Below are positions 60,300 to 64,000 of a stretch of 64,000 nt of DNA, piece after piece. Location of the stretch: NCBI GenBank assembly GCA_029204225.1, contig CM055103.1:48243958-48307957 (forward strand), written 5' to 3'. The first letter of the stretch is position 1. Every line of letters starts with the position of its first letter. This stretch comes from Diphasiastrum complanatum (lineage: Eukaryota > Streptophyta > Lycopodiopsida > Lycopodiales > Lycopodiaceae). Below the pieces are notes generated by a model. It searched no databases. It saw only the letters and a program-made list of their open reading frames with translations, and was not told the origin of the DNA. The position numbers and the translations under genes were made by a program.

Positions 60300-60700
60300 A
60301 TAACTTAAAGGCAGCCTTATCATAAGATTAATAGTTTGATCTACAAATTAGACATGACATTTCAACACTCCTCCTCAATTCTAACTTGGTAAATCCAATG
60401 TACATCTATCTACAATAACAAGTACAAATCTTAACTTGAAAAATGGATCCTTTGACAAAGGCTTGGATAAGATATCAACAATACACTCGGTGATGGTACA
60501 TGACGAAGTTGAACCTCCTTGGATTTCACTTTCTCCCTTACAAAGTGATGTGTTGGATATGCTTTGTTCTAGCATGGAAGATAGGATTTGTAGCAATTTG
60601 TTGTGATGCTTGATTATCACAATAGATGCAAGGGATCTCCTCGGCCTTGATCACTTGAAGATCCTCCAAAAGTCTTCTTAGTTCATTAGTCTAAAGTTCC
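60300..60700 (-). pseudogene. Copia RNase H end and 3' LTR start, opposite strand
   Basis: Minus strand reads CDNQASQQIATNPIFHARTKHI, then, after frame changes, DILSKPLSKDPFFKLR, the copia C-terminus, a purine tract GAGGAGGAG and TGTTGAAATGTC, an LTR start at 60,367. It is truncated at about 60,300, next to the plus-strand protease fragment. Confidence 0.75.
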
Positions 60701-60723
60701 TTTGAATAAATACTTTTTGAAAG

Positions 60724-61239
60724 TGTGAGAAAATTTGGAGGCGAGTTTTAGGAGATTCAAATTTGAATAGTTGGGTACATTGAATCCAGACCCAAAAGTA
60801 GTAGGGTTAGCATTTTGGAGGGAAAGTCAAGTGTCCAAATCGGGTTTGGACCTGTAATAAAAGGATGTAACTCATGGAGAGAGTGATCTTCTCTCTTCTC
60901 TATCTCATTTCACACTTATACATGGTTCTTGGGTTCTACTATCCATTGGTGCACTATATTGGTGAGTACATGCAATTTTTGTGTAGAATGATTCATAAAT
61001 GCTATTTTCGGTTTCACACATGTGAATGATAGTAGCTTGCTGGTTTTGTACGAACAACAACAGTACATAATCATTTCATTCAAGTTTGATCAGGTTCTAT
61101 TGGTGTTTGCATCTCATTTTGTGTGTAGATGCTGATGTTTCTACATTGGTGAGATTGGTAGTGGATTTCTCTTTCTAACCAAGATCTTTCAAATGGATTG
61201 GATCATAATGATCTGAAATCCTTCACATGGTATCAAAGC
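60724..61239 (+). mobile_element. Copia 5' LTR and primer site
   Basis: Starts TGTGAGAAAATTTGG and ends ...ATCCTTCACA at 61,227 (504 bp), followed by TGGTATCAAAGC at 61,228-61,239. The 3' LTR from 63,833 shares TGTGA and the phrase AGATTCAAATTTGA, but the comparison is weak, so these may belong to different elements or this LTR may carry an internal deletion. Confidence 0.5.
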
Positions 61240-61600
61240 TTGTGTTTCAGGTTATGAAGGAGGAAATAAGATCTATCAATGATTTGGTGAAGATATCAAG
61301 TTTAGAACATGCTAGAGGGGATTCTACACCAAAATCAAGTTTTTTGCTTTTGTAGATTGGATCTTTTGTAGATAGAAACCCTATATAGGTCAATAAACTT
61401 GATCAATTCTGATTTCTAATTTCACATACTGGATTTGGCCGATTTTTGAATCATTGGATCAGCTTAAGTGGTGGCTAATAGATTGCATAATTAGATTTTT
61501 AGCATTTGCATGTAGATTTGGAAAAATCAGTTTTTTGTGATTTTGTCAAAACCCTAATTTTGATTGGATTTCTTGATAATGAGGTTGCTGGACGTCATTT
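61240..61600 (+). other. Residual leader, gag deleted
   Basis: About 360 bp after the primer site with no gag, knuckle or protease. The integrase frame begins abruptly near 61,605, so about 2 kb of a normal copia internal region is missing. Confidence 0.5.
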
Positions 61601-61604
61601 GAGT

Positions 61605-62002
61605 GTGGAGAGAGAATACAAAGAGAATTTTCTTGTTCTTATACTCCTCAGCAAAACGGAATTGTTGAGAGAAAAAATAGAACTTTTTGTGAATGTGCAA
61701 AAGCCATTAGGCTAGAAGCATCTCTGCCTAAAGAATTTTGGGGAGAAGCAGTTGCATGTGCAAATTATCTTTGTAATAGGCTTCCTAATCTTGCAATAGA
61801 AGGAAGAACACCATTTGAGATGTTGTATAAGAAAAAGCCTAAGGTAGATCATCTTAGGGTCTTTGGTTGTGTATGCTTTGTGCATGTACCTTTAGAGACT
61901 AGGAAGAAGGAAGATCCTAGTGCTGTTAAAGGAATTTTTGTAGGATATGCATCTACTAAAAAAGCATACAAAATATATCTTCCCTCTACTGAAAGAATGT
62001 TG
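61605..62002 (+). pseudogene. Copia integrase C-terminal half
   Basis: Reads SYTPQQNGIVERKNRT (catalytic-Glu region), LPKEFWGEAVACANYLCNR, KVDHLRVFGCVCFVHVP, GIFVGYASTKKAYKIYLP. One extra base near 61,999 shifts the frame just before VSRDVIFHED, which continues in the next ORF. Confidence 0.85.
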
Positions 62003-62013
62003 TTAGTAGAGAT

Positions 62014-63771
62014 GTGATCTTTCATGAAGATCAGAAGTTTAACTTGGATGAAGCACAAGTTAAGGAGTCTCACGCAAGATCTACAATCATCAATCTTGAT
62101 GCTGCTCAAGAAATGGTGAGGCCGAGGCTTGAGGAGGAGCAACTTCAAGCACCTACACCAAGAAGATCTACAAGAGAAAGATCTGAGCCAAGAAGGCTCA
62201 CATATGATGTTGAAGGAAGGCAAGTGGAAGGTGAAACTTTCTATCATGCTCTCTTCATATTAGATGAAGAGCCTAAAGATGTCCAAGAAGCACTTCAATT
62301 CAAGATGTGGGTTGAATCAATGACCCAAGAGTTTGAAGCCTTGATGTCAAACAACACATGGGAGCTTGTGGAGTCACCAAACAACATGCATGTGATTGGA
62401 TGTAAGTGGGTTTTCAGAATCAAGTATAATAATGATGGATCTATCAATAAATATAAAGCAAGACTTTGTGCTAAAGGCTACTCTCAAATCAAAGGTCTTG
62501 ACTATGAAGACACCTTTGCACAAGTTGCAAAAATGGTAACAATCAGAATACTCATATCTCTTGCATGTTATCGCAATTGGAGGATGTTTCAACTTGATGT
62601 TTCTAATGCCTTTCTCAATGGTTACCTTGAGGAGGATATTTACATGGAGCACCCACCAGGATTTGTGAAAGAACGTGAAGAATCAAAAGTTTGTCTTTTG
62701 TTCAAAAGTCTCTATGGACTAAAACAAGCACCAAGGTCTTGGTATGCAAGGCTCAACTCCTATCTCATATCACTCGGATTTTGTCTTAGTGAATATGACC
62801 CCTCTCTGTATTATAAGTTTGTAAATAACTTTGTAGTTATTCTTCTCATCTATGTAGATAAAATCATTCTTTGTGGAAATAATCAGAAGCTAGTTGAAGA
62901 AACTAAGCATGCACTTGGTAGTGAGTTTAAGATGCAGGACTTAGGAGCTCTTCACTATATTTTAGGCCTTGAAATTGATTTTTGGAAAGGTCATGCCTTT
63001 ATAAGTCAAAGTAGATATGCACTTTCCATGCTCAAGAAATTCCAAATGAAAAACTGTAAAGGCGTAGATACACCAATGGAGCACATTGTAAAAGTTCCTA
63101 TGAAAGATGATGAAAAATTCTTTGTGGACATCACTCTTTATAGGAGTCTTATTGGCTCACTTATATGGTTAATAGTGACTAGGTTTGGTCTAAGCTTTAG
63201 TGTGCATAAGCTAAGTCAACAGATGCAGGATCCAAAGATATATCACTGGAAGTTGGCTAAAATAATCTTGAGGTATATCTCTTCTACCTTAGACTATGGA
63301 TTAATCTACAAAGGAGAAGATCTGACTTTGGTTGCTTTTTCAGATTCAGATTTTGCAAGAGACAGGTTGGATAGAAAATCCACAAGTGCTTACACAATTT
63401 TTCTTGGAGGGAACTTAGTTTCTTGGCTTTCGAAGAAGCAAGCAACTATATCCTTATCATCCTGTGAAACTGAATACAAATCTCTTACAGCCACAAAAAA
63501 AGAGGTTTTATGGATCAAAAGGCTATTCTTGGAGCTAAAGTGTTATGGAGATGAAAACCTTCCAATTATCAAGAGTAATAACATTTCGGCTCAGGCTCTT
63601 GCAAATAATCCTGTGTTCCATGCAAGGAGCAAACACATCGAGGTAGCTCATCATTTTGTAAGAGAAAAAGTTATTGGGAGAGAGATCTTATTGGAGCATG
63701 TTGGATCTTCAAATTGTGTTGTGGATCTTCTCACCAAGCCATTGCTCAAGAAATGTCTTTATCAAGATTAG
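62014..63771 (+). CDS. Copia reverse transcriptase-RNase H ORF (585 aa), active site altered
   Basis: Uninterrupted ORF. RT: EALMSNNTWELVESP, CKWVFRIKYNNDGSINKYKARL, FQLDVSNAFLNGYLEEDIYM (first catalytic Asp present), LYGLKQAPRSWYARL, then IYVDKIILCG where the family has YVDD, so the last catalytic Asp is Lys. RNase H: AFSDSDFARDRLDRKSTSAY, SSCETEYKSLTATKKEVLW, HARSKHIEVAHHFVREKV, DLLTKPL. Stop at 63,769-63,771; purine tract AAGGAGGAG at about 63,824-63,832. The upstream integrase is joined by a one-base frameshift. The frame is well preserved, so the element is fairly young, but the RT is probably inactive. Confidence 0.9.
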   Translation: MIFHEDQKFNLDEAQVKESHARSTIINLDAAQEMVRPRLEEEQLQAPTPRRSTRERSEPRRLTYDVEGRQVEGETFYHALFILDEEPKDVQEALQFKMWVESMTQEFEALMSNNTWELVESPNNMHVIGCKWVFRIKYNNDGSINKYKARLCAKGYSQIKGLDYEDTFAQVAKMVTIRILISLACYRNWRMFQLDVSNAFLNGYLEEDIYMEHPPGFVKEREESKVCLLFKSLYGLKQAPRSWYARLNSYLISLGFCLSEYDPSLYYKFVNNFVVILLIYVDKIILCGNNQKLVEETKHALGSEFKMQDLGALHYILGLEIDFWKGHAFISQSRYALSMLKKFQMKNCKGVDTPMEHIVKVPMKDDEKFFVDITLYRSLIGSLIWLIVTRFGLSFSVHKLSQQMQDPKIYHWKLAKIILRYISSTLDYGLIYKGEDLTLVAFSDSDFARDRLDRKSTSAYTIFLGGNLVSWLSKKQATISLSSCETEYKSLTATKKEVLWIKRLFLELKCYGDENLPIIKSNNISAQALANNPVFHARSKHIEVAHHFVREKVIGREILLEHVGSSNCVVDLLTKPLLKKCLYQD

Positions 63772-63832
63772 GTCTAACCTTGGCCTAATTTCAAAGTCTA
63801 TGTTGGATAGGGACATATATTTTAAGGAGGAG

Positions 63833-64000
63833 TGTGAAGATTAGTAAAATAATATCTTTCTATCTCGAGTTTTGGGGCCATCACCATGTTATTTCCATTG
63901 TAAACTTTATTGTGCATAAAGGTATGTGAATTGAGCACATAACCTTCTAGAATAGGTCGAGTTTGAGTTAGGTAGATTCAAATTTGATGTCATGCAAAAG
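63833..64000 (+). mobile_element. Copia 3' LTR, first 168 bp (cut by window end)
   Basis: TGTGAAGATTAG... starts directly after the purine-rich tract that follows pol. The rest is outside the window. Confidence 0.65.

Noticed and set aside
62374-62652. Minus-strand ORF opposite copia RT
   Set aside because: It is the antisense shadow of the RT coding sequence.

Overview
This looks like nuclear DNA of a land plant with a large, retrotransposon-rich genome. Three host genes are plant genes: a dolichyldiphosphatase-like PAP2 phosphatase, a SABATH methyltransferase, and an SBP-box (SPL) transcription factor with a canonical miR156 target site. Almost everything else is Ty1/copia or Ty3/gypsy retrotransposon sequence, much of it nested and broken. 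The lineage cannot be fixed by eye. A fern or other seed-free vascular plant, or a gymnosperm, is my guess, with low confidence.

Layout. 1-2,344: 5' end of a Ty3/gypsy element (minus strand: LTR, PBS, long repeat-rich leader, start of gag) inserted into a copia relic at 2,345-4,977. 5-7.7 kb: little recognisable. 7.75-9.1 kb: intronless phosphatase gene, a tandem repeat just upstream of it, and a small convergent ORF. 9.5-10.5 kb: (CT)n and a copia protease scrap. 10.5-16.2 kb: a copia element (minus) with a complete 5' LTR, a truncated 3' LTR and only a few disabling mutations. 16.6-22 kb: a gag-only gypsy-like element (plus) with an 18-unit, 25-bp tandem array in its leader and a foldback at its 3' end. 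22.4-23.9 kb: a gypsy LTR, PBS and leader.

23.9-48.0 kb is the most striking part. Two arms of about 8.15 kb, about 99% identical and in opposite orientation (23,924-32,082 and 39,882-48,019), flank a 7.8 kb spacer. The arms hold degraded retroelements: a copia gag-integrase region, a copia gag relic and an LTR-like repeat. The spacer holds a second gypsy leader plus gag (minus), copia scraps, and the apparently intact three-exon SABATH gene (35,298-36,900).

48-52.4 kb has no recognisable gene. 52,458-56,161 (minus) is the three-exon SPL gene, with a GA/CT- and GC-rich leader and promoter region up to about 57.5 kb. 57.5-59.9 kb has two short tandem duplications. 59.9-64 kb is a stack of copia pieces ending in a nearly intact integrase-RT-RNase H region whose RT active site reads YVDK instead of YVDD.

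The three host genes show no sign of acting together. The window reads as isolated genes among nested retroelements. Many stops in the element frames replace tryptophan, which fits decay of methylated, silenced copies. The large inverted duplication around the methyltransferase gene is the main candidate for something new.
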